Positions 19,091-26,285 of a stretch of 33,165 bases of DNA are shown one piece after another. Position numbers and translations under genes: made by a program. The stretch spans positions 1 through 33,165 of the IMG/VR virus record IMGVR_UViG_3300036985_003581, one strand, 5' to 3'. Below the pieces are notes generated by a model. That model was given only the letters and a program-made list of their open reading frames with translations. It did no database searches and was not told where the DNA came from. The DNA is from a virus. The number at the start of each line of letters is the position of its first letter. Within the stretch, counting starts at the first letter, position 1.

Positions 19091-19601
19091 TCTTCAGTGC
19101 CTTATATGTTTTGATTAAAATTCGCACATCATCAAGTGCTCTGTGCTTTTGATTTGGTTCTTCTTTTAGCAATTCTCTGTAAAGATTTTCTAGCTTCATT
19201 CTGTAGCCATGCAAATGCATTGACGATGTAACTGTACAAATTAAGTTCTTTGGCCAACTAATTTCTTCGCCAGCTCTTCTGAGTTCGTGCTGAAGCAACT
19301 GTCGGTCAAACCTTAAATTATGAGCAAGCAATGTATCATCAGACTCAAACAGTCGTTTAATTTGTGGTAATACATCTTTAAATTTAGGCTGACCATCTAC
19401 TTGCTCCTGCTTGATGCCAGTGATTTTAGTAATAATAGCTGGCACTGGCATCTCAGGATCTAAGAAAGACTCAAAGTGTTCGATCTCATTTAACTCATCG
19501 TCTGTCTTAACAATAGCGATTTCAATAATTCTTGGCTGGAACTCAAGATTGCTGCAGTATGGCACAGTCAATCCTGTTGTTTCAGTGTCAAAGAATAGCA
19601 T
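19080..19601 (-). CDS. DEDDh 3'-5' exonuclease, DnaQ-like
   Basis: The 173-residue protein is a proofreading exonuclease of the epsilon type. Exo I is FFDTETTG with Asp5 and Glu7, Exo II is AHNLRFD with Asp99, and Exo III is HRALDD with His153 and Asp158, so all five DEDDh residues are present. It is translated just before the C-family polymerase, with an 11-nt overlap, and most likely works with it. Its start overlaps the upstream stop (TAATG). Confidence 0.92.
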   Translation of the reverse strand: MLFFDTETTGLTVPYCSNLEFQPRIIEIAIVKTDDELNEIEHFESFLDPEMPVPAIITKITGIKQEQVDGQPKFKDVLPQIKRLFESDDTLLAHNLRFDRQLLQHELRRAGEEISWPKNLICTVTSSMHLHGYRMKLENLYRELLKEEPNQKHRALDDVRILIKTYKALKNAN

Positions 19602-19888
19602 TATTTTTCTTCCTTGGTCAATTCTGCGAGCATAGCAGCATAAACAGAAAGATCAAGTGCAGAATCAAAGTGTCCACCTTTATCCATGTTCTCAGCATAT
19701 CTAGTCAATTTGCTAAGGCATTGAACAAAAACACCAAGACGATTAAAGCCATCAACTGTAATTTCAGTATCGCTAAACATCTCTTTCATGATACGACCAA
19801 ATTTTAAATAATTGTCGCCATAAAGAGCATTTCGCTCACGATATGTTTTTGCTGCTTCTTCTAGAATTTCTGGTGCTCTTTTATTCAT
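19601..19888 (-). CDS. DUF6378-like helical protein
   Basis: A 95-residue all-helical protein with EEAAKTYRERNALYGDNYLKFGRIM, split as EEAAKTYRERNALYG and DNYLKFG, a pattern I associate with the phage family DUF6378. These resemble MazG-like nucleotide pyrophosphohydrolases in fold, with His/Asp near the C-terminal helix (HFDSALDLSVYAAML). In the middle of a nucleotide and replication operon, a dNTP-related role is plausible but not shown. Overlaps neighbours as ATGA/TAATG. Confidence 0.7.
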   Translation of the reverse strand: MNKRAPEILEEAAKTYRERNALYGDNYLKFGRIMKEMFSDTEITVDGFNRLGVFVQCLSKLTRYAENMDKGGHFDSALDLSVYAAMLAELTKEEK

Positions 19889-20310
19889 TTGATTTCTACC
19901 TTTACTGGTTTAATCCCTAATTTTGAATATGCTTGAAGCACATCATCTCTGTCATCATAAGCCATAGATATTTTTGGATTCATGTAATCTTTGTTCAGCT
20001 TTTTAACAACCATGTCGTGTTTTATTTCTGGTGAAGTTCTCATGTCGTCATTTTCACGCATGTATAGCTCAACATATAAAAAGCCATTCTGTTTTAGCCA
20101 AGCTTCTGTATGAGCTCTAAACTTCTCTGGTCTTGCTGTCATAATGATTGGTATAAACTCATCAAGATTCTTTGGCCAAATTTCCTTATTGACTGGCAAA
20201 TCATTAGCACAAAAGAAATGATAAGTGTCATAGTCAGGCAACAAGTGTAGACGCCATCTGTCGTCTGATACACAACTATCTAAGTCGTAAATAATAACTG
20301 GTTTATTCAT
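19885..20310 (-). CDS. HAD-family phosphatase
   Basis: The 141-residue product has HAD motif I IIYDLDSC (Asp9 nucleophile, Asp11), motif II MTARPE, a Lys in the KHDMVVKKL region, and the acidic motif YDDRDDV. This short cap-less type resembles the phosphatase domain of T4 polynucleotide kinase and small 5'-nucleotidases. In this phage it may act on DNA/RNA 3'-phosphates or on nucleotides next to ThyX. The gene starts one base into the ThyX stop. Confidence 0.82.
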   Translation of the reverse strand: MNKPVIIYDLDSCVSDDRWRLHLLPDYDTYHFFCANDLPVNKEIWPKNLDEFIPIIMTARPEKFRAHTEAWLKQNGFLYVELYMRENDDMRTSPEIKHDMVVKKLNKDYMNPKISMAYDDRDDVLQAYSKLGIKPVKVEIK

Positions 20311-21050
20311 TATGATTTCCTGATTAAATCTACTGCTTTAGCAATTTCCCAACCATGACCCTTACCAGTCGTGATCCCTATATCTTTTGCTGTCTTTTCA
20401 AGCATTTGAATTGCAATATCTAAATCACTCTCAAAGAATGATTTAGCCCATGGCCAAGCGTCAAGAATTAGCTTTTCCATCTGAATAACAATCTCTGTGT
20501 ATTCACCTTGTGCTCTTAAACTCTTGCGAGCTTTAATTAAATCACAAACAGATCTAAAGTTATATTTACAGATTAAATTGCATTCTGTATTTAAAGGCAA
20601 AACACCACGAGCGTCTTCAAGAGAAACTCCAGAGTCAACCAACTCTTTATAACTGTTTCTGCTAAATTCACATGCTTTCCTGTAAATCTCTAGCTCTTCA
20701 GAGGTCATCTTTTTACCTTCAACTACACCAATTTGAGAAGCATCAGTAACACGCATAGACTGCATAGCATAAGAAGCTGTTCTAGTTCTTGTTATTTGCT
20801 GTGCTACTGCTCTGCTGACTCCGCTGATTAAGAAAGTCACATCAGCAAACTCCCAAGAGCTCTTAATGGTTTTTGCCATGTAATCAAGCTCTTCTGTTTT
20901 CTTTTCTGTTGACCATGATTTAATTTCATTCATTAAACCTGCAGAAAGATTAAGTCTGGTCTGCTTTGTAAAAATCATTACATCAGCAGCATGCCATTGT
21001 GAATCTGTCCTACCGATACCTGTATAATCTACTAATTGAACATTTGCCAT
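20310..21050 (-). CDS. thyX: Flavin-dependent thymidylate synthase
   Basis: The 246-residue protein makes dTMP from dUMP using FAD and methylene-tetrahydrofolate. The ThyX motif is present as RTRTASYAMQS (residues 88-98), where the usual RHR is RTR, with Ser98 at the end of the x7 spacing. ARGVLPLNTECNL and FRSVCDLIKARKSLRAQGEY match the substrate and flavin regions. AGGAGT stands before the ATG. The upstream gene encodes another flavoprotein. Confidence 0.9.
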   Translation of the reverse strand: MANVQLVDYTGIGRTDSQWHAADVMIFTKQTRLNLSAGLMNEIKSWSTEKKTEELDYMAKTIKSSWEFADVTFLISGVSRAVAQQITRTRTASYAMQSMRVTDASQIGVVEGKKMTSEELEIYRKACEFSRNSYKELVDSGVSLEDARGVLPLNTECNLICKYNFRSVCDLIKARKSLRAQGEYTEIVIQMEKLILDAWPWAKSFFESDLDIAIQMLEKTAKDIGITTGKGHGWEIAKAVDLIRKS

Positions 21051-21060
21051 TTTGTTACTC

Positions 21061-21957
21061 CTATTTAGTCATTGCACGTAAAATGTTATATGTATCTGTT
21101 GATTGGTTGCTTCTAATAAACTCGATGTCTTTTATAAGGTCATCAAGGAGAATATTCCTCCAAGTTGCGAAACGACCAAGTGACCAAAGATTATGTTTCA
21201 TAGTCAAAGACCCTAGGAAAGCAAGTCGCCATGAATTGTTTTTGAGTGGTTGAATCTTACCATATCGTTGAACATGGTTTAATTTAAGCTCAGAAACATC
21301 AGCATCATCAAGACCAAAAGATCTAAGAATCTGACCAAGATCATTCATACCATCAGGTGTCTTTTCAATGATAAGCATGTCCCCTGTAATTGAAGCTCTA
21401 TATGCATTAATGTCTGGGTCTGGGTAATAGATCGTCTGATAAGCATCACAGTTTTTAATTCTGTATCTATCAACTGTAATCGGAGCATAATTAAACTCTT
21501 CAGACGGATGCTCACCGACTAAATTTGCAATAATATTAAGTGGTGCTGTATTACAAATTGGTCCTAATCCATCTAAAGATCTAACATCATAATTAAACTC
21601 AACTCTATCTTTGACTCGTTCATATAATTGCTCAATAAAATTTTCAGGAGCAACATATCTTTCATCTGTATTGATGTTGTTAATGCTTCTATCTGGTTCA
21701 ATTACACCAAGAACTTTCTTTGAATAAAGATTGCTTGTCATAATTGATGGCTGAACAAAATTCTTCTCCATCCAAATACCTTTCCGCACTTTAATCTTGC
21801 GGAAAGGGATTCCAGTATATTGGCTAACAACATCAGAGCGGAATCGCAGTACAGCTCTATGTACAGATGGCTCTGCACTTCTTTCCAAGATTGTTGCCTT
21901 GCGGAAAGTAAGTGCTGCAAGCATTCCTGCGATCCCTGATCCAATGATTGTTTTCAT
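21061..21957 (-). CDS. FAD-dependent oxidoreductase-like protein
   Basis: The 298-residue product begins with a Rossmann FAD/NAD motif, GSGIAG at residues 6-11 after only five residues, followed by ATILERS whose Glu would bind the ribose. The C-terminal LGRFATWRNILLDDL resembles the FAD-facing end of UDP-galactopyranose mutase and amine-oxidase-like proteins. The family is seen in some phages but the substrate is unknown. It lies directly upstream of ThyX, so supplying reduced flavin or a modified nucleotide is one idea. Start at ATG 21957 after GGAG. Confidence 0.75.
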   Translation of the reverse strand: MKTIIGSGIAGMLAALTFRKATILERSAEPSVHRAVLRFRSDVVSQYTGIPFRKIKVRKGIWMEKNFVQPSIMTSNLYSKKVLGVIEPDRSINNINTDERYVAPENFIEQLYERVKDRVEFNYDVRSLDGLGPICNTAPLNIIANLVGEHPSEEFNYAPITVDRYRIKNCDAYQTIYYPDPDINAYRASITGDMLIIEKTPDGMNDLGQILRSFGLDDADVSELKLNHVQRYGKIQPLKNNSWRLAFLGSLTMKHNLWSLGRFATWRNILLDDLIKDIEFIRSNQSTDTYNILRAMTK

Positions 21958-21959
21958 AA

Positions 21960-22709
21960 TTACTCCGCAAAAGATTCAGCTAAAGACCAAAGTCTTTGGT
22001 TCATAAGCAATTCATTGTCCATCGTGCGGATACCATGAGTTGTGCTGTTGCGTCCATTTGCACGAACATAACTCAAGCCACCACGCATAAGGTTTTCTTG
22101 AATCACATTAAATACAGTGAACACATCATCTTTTTGGTCTTCTGTACGACGACGATTTAAAAGCAATTCTGGTGGCAAACCATCACGTCTCCAAACTGTA
22201 TCAAGAGTTTGTTTTGCAAACTCTAATTGTGCAGCTTTATTCAGCGTAACACTTGCCATCTTTTCAGTGGCTTTTGCAGCTTCACTTGCTTTCTGAATAA
22301 CTGCCAATGACTTTTGAATCACTACATCCATCGTCACATTTCGGTGATAGATGCGATCAGAAGCAAAATGGCTCTGAGGTACGACCAAACCATTAGAGCA
22401 AACAAGACGGAACAACCCTGCTTGAATACGGAAGGCAGAAGTGCCATCATGACTGTTAATGATTACAACTTCAGGAACTAAGCCATTAACAGGCACTGAG
22501 CTATACTGCTCGTGGCGAGCGATGATTGTATGACGAGCCAATTCAGGGTCACGAGTACGTGAACCACGAACCATAGCTTTACGAACTAAGAATCCCTCTG
22601 AACTCAAAGCATCAAGAACTTTTGATGTATTGATTTGTGAGTATCTTTTAAGATTATCAGCTTGACGATCTGTCATGGCTGAACTTGGTAACATAATTGC
22701 TGATTGCAT
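21960..22709 (-). CDS. DUF932-family phage protein
   Basis: The 249-residue protein matches the DUF932 group of phage and plasmid proteins: IINSHDGTSAFRIQAGLFRL and VCSNGLVVPQSHFAS are the hallmark stretches, followed by a helical middle and a C-terminal NVIQENLMRGGLSYV with an Arg-rich end. The function is unknown; such genes are common beside replication and anti-defence genes. AGGAG before the ATG at 22709. Confidence 0.82.
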   Translation of the reverse strand: MQSAIMLPSSAMTDRQADNLKRYSQINTSKVLDALSSEGFLVRKAMVRGSRTRDPELARHTIIARHEQYSSVPVNGLVPEVVIINSHDGTSAFRIQAGLFRLVCSNGLVVPQSHFASDRIYHRNVTMDVVIQKSLAVIQKASEAAKATEKMASVTLNKAAQLEFAKQTLDTVWRRDGLPPELLLNRRRTEDQKDDVFTVFNVIQENLMRGGLSYVRANGRNSTTHGIRTMDNELLMNQRLWSLAESFAE

Positions 22710-22723
22710 TTTGATTCTCCTAA

Positions 22724-23215
22724 TTAAACTGCTTCAAAGTTATAAAACCAGTCAGGTGCATACATAGTATCACCAAACCATTTGGCAAAGGCAGACTTCT
22801 CACCTTTGTAATACGCACGATATGCCTGTACAACGTCTTTCTGCTGATACTGCTCAGGCATACATTGTGGAGGGTCAATCCAGAAAGACTTAATACATTG
22901 CTCAGGAGCAAGTGCAAGCTCGCCATAGATAAGTGCTTCACATTTATGCACTTTACCATAGCGTTTGCGATATTCCATGCAAAGATATACAGCCAACTGC
23001 TGAAGATACAAATAATGCAAGCGAGACTTAGCAACCCACTGAACACAAGGGTGTGATTGATGCGTTGGCTTATAAGTAACACACTCACTGTTACCATACA
23101 TGTGATGAACTGTAGCCATGATCTGAGCTGACTCAAGGATCATCTTAACAACATGCTTATCGCAATGGTATTTTGCAGCTAGAGGAGCGGAACGATGTAA
23201 GAAAAAAATATTCAT
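22724..23215 (-). CDS. Conserved phage protein (CDKHVVKM family)
   Basis: The 163-residue protein has the N-terminus MNIFFLHRSAPLAAKYHCDK followed by HVVKMILESAQIM and a later YKPTHQSHPCVQWV. I recognise this as a widespread but unnamed phage family; conserved Cys, Asp, His and Glu residues could bind metal or act in catalysis. A clean ATG with AAAGGT upstream defines the start. A separate promoter region seems to lie just upstream (23258-23305). Confidence 0.75.
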   Translation of the reverse strand: MNIFFLHRSAPLAAKYHCDKHVVKMILESAQIMATVHHMYGNSECVTYKPTHQSHPCVQWVAKSRLHYLYLQQLAVYLCMEYRKRYGKVHKCEALIYGELALAPEQCIKSFWIDPPQCMPEQYQQKDVVQAYRAYYKGEKSAFAKWFGDTMYAPDWFYNFEAV

Positions 23216-23257
23216 TTATTACCTTTCTAAAAATCTGACATTTGTTGCCAGTAAGAG

Positions 23258-23305
23258 AATTATCTCTAATTCCTGCAAAAAAGAAAACAATTATTTCACA
23301 CTTTT
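23258..23305 (-). promoter_or_regulatory. Candidate activator-dependent promoter
   Basis: Read on the minus strand, a 21-bp element beginning AAAAGTGTGAAATAATTG (23285-23305) is followed after 20 nt by GATAATT (23258-23264), a fair -10 box. The same 21 bp and -10 box, spaced by 21 nt, occur at 32544-32592 upstream of another leftward unit. No good -35 box is seen; the shared element would sit at about -36 to -56, where an activator binds. The -10 box lies about 43 nt before the start codon of the 163-residue gene. Confidence 0.5.
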
Positions 23306-23306
23306 A

Positions 23307-23462
23307 TTAGGTGTTTTCCCTAATTATACGAATTTCCCATATTTCATGGTCTATTTCTGTAATTTTAAGATTTAACTCTTTGCTTAAAATATCTAATTTT
23401 TCCTGTATTTCTTTGTGATTTACAGGAAAAGGCAGATTTAATTGGTTAATGTTTGATTGCAT
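23307..23462 (-). CDS. Small helical protein, 51 residues
   Basis: A short frame beginning MQSNINQLNLPFPVNHKE and continuing as a coiled-coil-like helix (IQEKLDILSKELNLKITEID). It starts at ATG 23462, 17 nt inside the end of the upstream gene, after AAAGAAAG. The heptad-like Leu/Ile pattern and position in a coupled chain support it as real. Function unknown. Confidence 0.55.
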   Translation of the reverse strand: MQSNINQLNLPFPVNHKEIQEKLDILSKELNLKITEIDHEIWEIRIIRENT

Positions 23463-23712
23463 GTTTGCTTTCTTTTACCACATTTTGCAACTTTCCTGAC
23501 TCTTGAATTTCTTTTAACTGAAATACCATGTCGTTAAATACCTCAAGCATCATGATCTCAGGAGAGTTATATCTATTCAAAGTGAACACAACAGATCTAT
23601 AAAGCACATTAAGAATAAAGTCTGTCTGCTCTTTTGAACCATTGATTAGAACAAAAGAAACACTCTTATTTATCTCTTCAATGGCATTATTCATGTCATC
23701 TGTATCAATCAT
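23446..23712 (-). CDS. Small phage protein, unknown
   Basis: An 88-residue mixed helical protein (MIDTDDMNNAIEEINKSVSF and VLYRSVVFTLNRYNSPEIMM). No family recognised. The ATG overlaps the stop of the preceding 31-residue frame by eight bases, so the two may be coupled. An internal ATG at 23694 is an alternative start. Confidence 0.65.
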   Translation of the reverse strand: MIDTDDMNNAIEEINKSVSFVLINGSKEQTDFILNVLYRSVVFTLNRYNSPEIMMLEVFNDMVFQLKEIQESGKLQNVVKESKHAIKH

Positions 23713-23800
23713 TAAAAAATTCTTTCAGCTTTCTAATAAGTTTTTGCCACTTAGTTTCGCACTTCCAGATGCCTGTTGCATAGTCTGCTTTGTTTCTCAT
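23705..23800 (-). CDS. Micro-protein, 31 residues, basic
   Basis: A frame of 31 residues, MRNKADYATGIWKCETKWQK then LIRKLKEFFND. Its ATG overlaps the stop of the 29-residue frame upstream (CTATGA) and its stop overlaps the next start. The aromatic-basic composition with one Cys looks protein-like rather than random. It is supported mainly by this tight chaining. Confidence 0.5.
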   Translation of the reverse strand: MRNKADYATGIWKCETKWQKLIRKLKEFFND

Positions 23801-23886
23801 AGACCACCTGTACGAATAACCCAAACTGTAAGAGGGATAACAAAGAAACAAACACCGAGGAAAACACCTTTAAGAATATCATTCAT
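23797..23886 (-). CDS. Micro-protein, 29 residues, membrane helix
   Basis: A 29-residue frame, MNDILKGVFLGVCFFVIPLT then VWVIRTGGL, almost entirely one membrane helix. It begins two bases after the stop of the previous gene and AAGGG lies in that gene's end. The hydrophobic helix, the good ribosome site and overlap with the next start make it a credible gene. Function unknown; phage micro-proteins of this type often act on the membrane or host factors. Confidence 0.55.
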   Translation of the reverse strand: MNDILKGVFLGVCFFVIPLTVWVIRTGGL

Positions 23887-23888
23887 GA

Positions 23889-24092
23889 TTATGCCCTTAA
23901 ATCGCTATAAAATAATTGGCTGTGCAATTCATCTAATCCGTTGTATTCACCATAAGCGATAACTCTTTGAAAATCAGAGTCTACAACTTGAGCATAGCCA
24001 TTATTAGGATTGAAACCCCATTTATCTTCTAATTGTTTCATTCTTTTTTCAATGTGAATAAGAACATTGTCTTTATTGAATCTTGTTTTCAT
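23889..24092 (-). CDS. Small phage protein, first of leftward operon
   Basis: A 67-residue protein starting MKTRFNKDNVLIHIEKRMKQ, with LEDKWGFNPNNGYAQVVDSD following. I start it at ATG 24092 because AAAGGTAAAAATT precedes it, the same ribosome-site sequence used by the small genes near 32 kb; a longer upstream frame lacks support. Function unknown. Confidence 0.7.
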   Translation of the reverse strand: MKTRFNKDNVLIHIEKRMKQLEDKWGFNPNNGYAQVVDSDFQRVIAYGEYNGLDELHSQLFYSDLRA

Positions 24093-24254
24093 AATTTTTA
24101 CCTTTATATTGGTCAGTCCATCGCTGACTTGCAAGAAATTATGCCTGAAATTTAGGAAATGGAAAGCACTTTTTGTTAAATATTTTTTATATAATAAATT
24201 CAACAAGTTATCAGATAATTTTACAACTTATCATTTTTAAGTAATAATCACCAC
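24093..24254. other. Divergent intergenic region
   Basis: This 162-bp AT-rich gap separates the leftward and rightward replication operons and should hold promoters for both. Several TATAAT-like strings occur (for example TATATAATAAATT near 24189), but none has a convincing -35 partner at 17 bases. GATAAT at 24216 and its neighbours could be a rightward -10 box. No inverted repeat of note and no copy of the 21-bp promoter element were seen. Confidence 0.55.
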
Positions 24255-24821
24255 ATGGAAAAACTGTTTTGGGGAAGACTTCAGAGATATCTAAAAGCCA
24301 ATAAAAAAGGTTTTTGGGTTCGTATTGAGTCACCAGTAAGTCCAGGAGTTCCTGATTTGTTAATTTGTTATGAAGGAAAAAATATTCTTGTAGAGTTAAA
24401 ATGGAGTGAGTCTAAAAAATTATCAAGCAGAGCATTGACTTACAAACTTTCCAAAGAGCAAATTATATGGTTTACAAAAAGTGATATCGAAAAATGCCCT
24501 TCTTTCGTGTTGCTTGGTTCAGATTTTGGAGCGATACTTCTTTCGTCGCATATCGCTAAAAATCTAAATCAGATGAGTTTAGAAGAAGCGAAGAAAGCTG
24601 CAGAGTGGTATGCAATAAGGAGTTTCAGTGGCTTGTTTGAGTCACTATTCAAGAAAGGTAATAATGGAATTATTCGAGTGGCAGAAGAATTGCCTCAACA
24701 AATTAGTACAAAGCAAGGCACCACACGCAATCCTTTCAGATCCAGGAACAGGAAAGACGCTTGTAGCTATGGAGCTTGCTCAAAGGACCAAGACACACCT
24801 TGTTGTCATTGCGCCAAATAG
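24255..24821 (+). CDS. VRR-NUC-like PD-(D/E)xK nuclease
   Basis: The N-terminal 110 residues form a PD-(D/E)xK nuclease of the VRR-NUC/Holliday-resolvase-like type: GVPDLLICYE (Asp34) and VELKW (Glu47, Lys49). Such small nucleases accompany SNF2-like helicases in many phages. The frame runs on to 188 residues, but the last 50 or so overlap the helicase gene in another frame and are Cys- and Arg-rich, unlike the rest. The C-terminus may thus be non-functional overprint, or the true stop may have been lost. Confidence 0.8.
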   Translation: MEKLFWGRLQRYLKANKKGFWVRIESPVSPGVPDLLICYEGKNILVELKWSESKKLSSRALTYKLSKEQIIWFTKSDIEKCPSFVLLGSDFGAILLSSHIAKNLNQMSLEEAKKAAEWYAIRSFSGLFESLFKKGNNGIIRVAEELPQQISTKQGTTRNPFRSRNRKDACSYGACSKDQDTPCCHCAK

Positions 24822-25953
24822 AGTACATACACAATGGAAAAGTGAAGCAAAGAAGTTTTACAACGATGATAAATTCCTTGATACATTTTACTTTGAGCAA
24901 ATAAGAACAGATAAAGGCAAGCAAGAATTAAAAGATGTACTGCTTGCTAAAGATTGCATTCTTGTAATTGACGAGAGTCATCGGATTAAAAATCATAAAA
25001 CAAAAACATTTAAGATCTGTTTAGCTGCAAGCAAAGTAGCCAATAGAAAAATAATAATGACTGGCTCTCCAATTGCTAACAGTCCTGCTGATGTTTGGTC
25101 ACAGTTATGCTTTTTGTTTGGCAAAGAAAACATCGAAAGTTATACAGATTTCTGTAATCGTTATATTGAGTTTTTACCATCGCATCATCCAATGGTTAGA
25201 AATCTTCCAGGAAGACCAAAGATTGCAGCAAGAGATAAGCAAGGGAAAGTAATAACTAAAAATCTTGACGATCTTAAGCAACGCATAGAAGCCATCAGCA
25301 CTCAAGTAACTGCAGCTGAGTGCAGAGATATTCCTGAAGTAACTTATCAAACAATTGAATGCAAACTTTCCTCCGAGCTGCGAACAGCCTACAACTCTAT
25401 GGAGCGAGAGATGATGATGACTATTAAAGAGGAATTGATCACTGCTGATAATGTCATTAGTATGCTAACTCGTTTAAGCATGCTCACTTCTGGTATTGCC
25501 ACTGCTGAACTTGGAACTGTATTTGAAAATCCTAAAAAGCAAGAATTGCTAAGAATTTTAAACACACACGAAGATGTTCCTGCTATTATCTGGACAAGAT
25601 GGAAAGATGAATACAGAGAAGTGCTAGAGTTGTTAATGAGTAATGGTTACAAAGTTACTAAAGATCCTGTTGTATTTCAAGATGGCCATGCAGATATATT
25701 TTTATCTTCACCAGCACAAGGTGGTACAGGCTTAAATCTTACAAGAGCCAAGATACAAATTTGGGTTAGTAGATCTTGGAGTGCTATTGAAAGAACACAA
25801 GCATTGGCTCGAAATAATAGAGCTGGCCAAGATGCTAACCATTTGCATGTGTATGATCTTGTAGCACAGAAAACTATTGATCAAAGAATCATGCAAGCAC
25901 TTCATGACAAAGAAGATTTACTGAATACAATTTTAACAAAGAGAAAGCTATGA
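24664..25953 (+). CDS. SNF2-like DNA helicase
   Basis: The 429-residue protein is an SF2/SNF2-type ATPase. It starts at ATG 24664 (AGAAAGGTAATA upstream) rather than at an earlier in-frame ATG. Motifs in order: Walker A SDPGTGKTL, Ia VIAPNRVHTQW, II VIDESH, III MTGSPI, V GGTGLNLTRA and VI QALARNNRAGQ. It probably remodels DNA during replication or recombination together with the VRR-NUC nuclease. It overlaps the following gene by four bases (ATGA). Confidence 0.92.
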   Translation: MELFEWQKNCLNKLVQSKAPHAILSDPGTGKTLVAMELAQRTKTHLVVIAPNRVHTQWKSEAKKFYNDDKFLDTFYFEQIRTDKGKQELKDVLLAKDCILVIDESHRIKNHKTKTFKICLAASKVANRKIIMTGSPIANSPADVWSQLCFLFGKENIESYTDFCNRYIEFLPSHHPMVRNLPGRPKIAARDKQGKVITKNLDDLKQRIEAISTQVTAAECRDIPEVTYQTIECKLSSELRTAYNSMEREMMMTIKEELITADNVISMLTRLSMLTSGIATAELGTVFENPKKQELLRILNTHEDVPAIIWTRWKDEYREVLELLMSNGYKVTKDPVVFQDGHADIFLSSPAQGGTGLNLTRAKIQIWVSRSWSAIERTQALARNNRAGQDANHLHVYDLVAQKTIDQRIMQALHDKEDLLNTILTKRKL

Positions 25954-26285
25954 ACACAAACCGAGTATTTTTAACACACGAGCCATTGCGAAGTTCTGAG
26001 CATGGTTTGGTTCCATCATTTGATCTATCAGGTGCGATGGAGCATGGAAAATTGGAAGTTCTATTTCCATATAGAGCATTATTTGCACCTGATGCTTATG
26101 AAACTATGAAAGAGAAATTAAATGATTTCGACGAAGACAATGACGTTATTTTCCCTTGTGGCCATCCTGCTTCTATGCTTCTTGTTGGGCATGCTCTTGG
26201 TGAGCTTGGGGTTCGTGCTATTAAGATTTTAATGTATGACAAAAGAGAAAAACGCAATTACCCAATGAGGATTGATTTATGGTAA
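25950..26285 (+). CDS. Conserved small protein in replication operon
   Basis: A 111-residue protein starting MNTNRVFLTHEPLRSSEHGL, with a motif VIFPCGHPASMLLVGHALG. It begins at an ATGA overlap with the helicase and ends inside the start of the DUF2800 gene (7-bp overlap). No named family is recognised. Confidence 0.7.
   Translation: MNTNRVFLTHEPLRSSEHGLVPSFDLSGAMEHGKLEVLFPYRALFAPDAYETMKEKLNDFDEDNDVIFPCGHPASMLLVGHALGELGVRAIKILMYDKREKRNYPMRIDLW

Noticed and set aside
23642-23962. 106-residue plus-strand frame opposite the micro-genes
   Set aside because: It runs against a tightly coupled minus-strand chain with good ribosome sites, and its product looks random.
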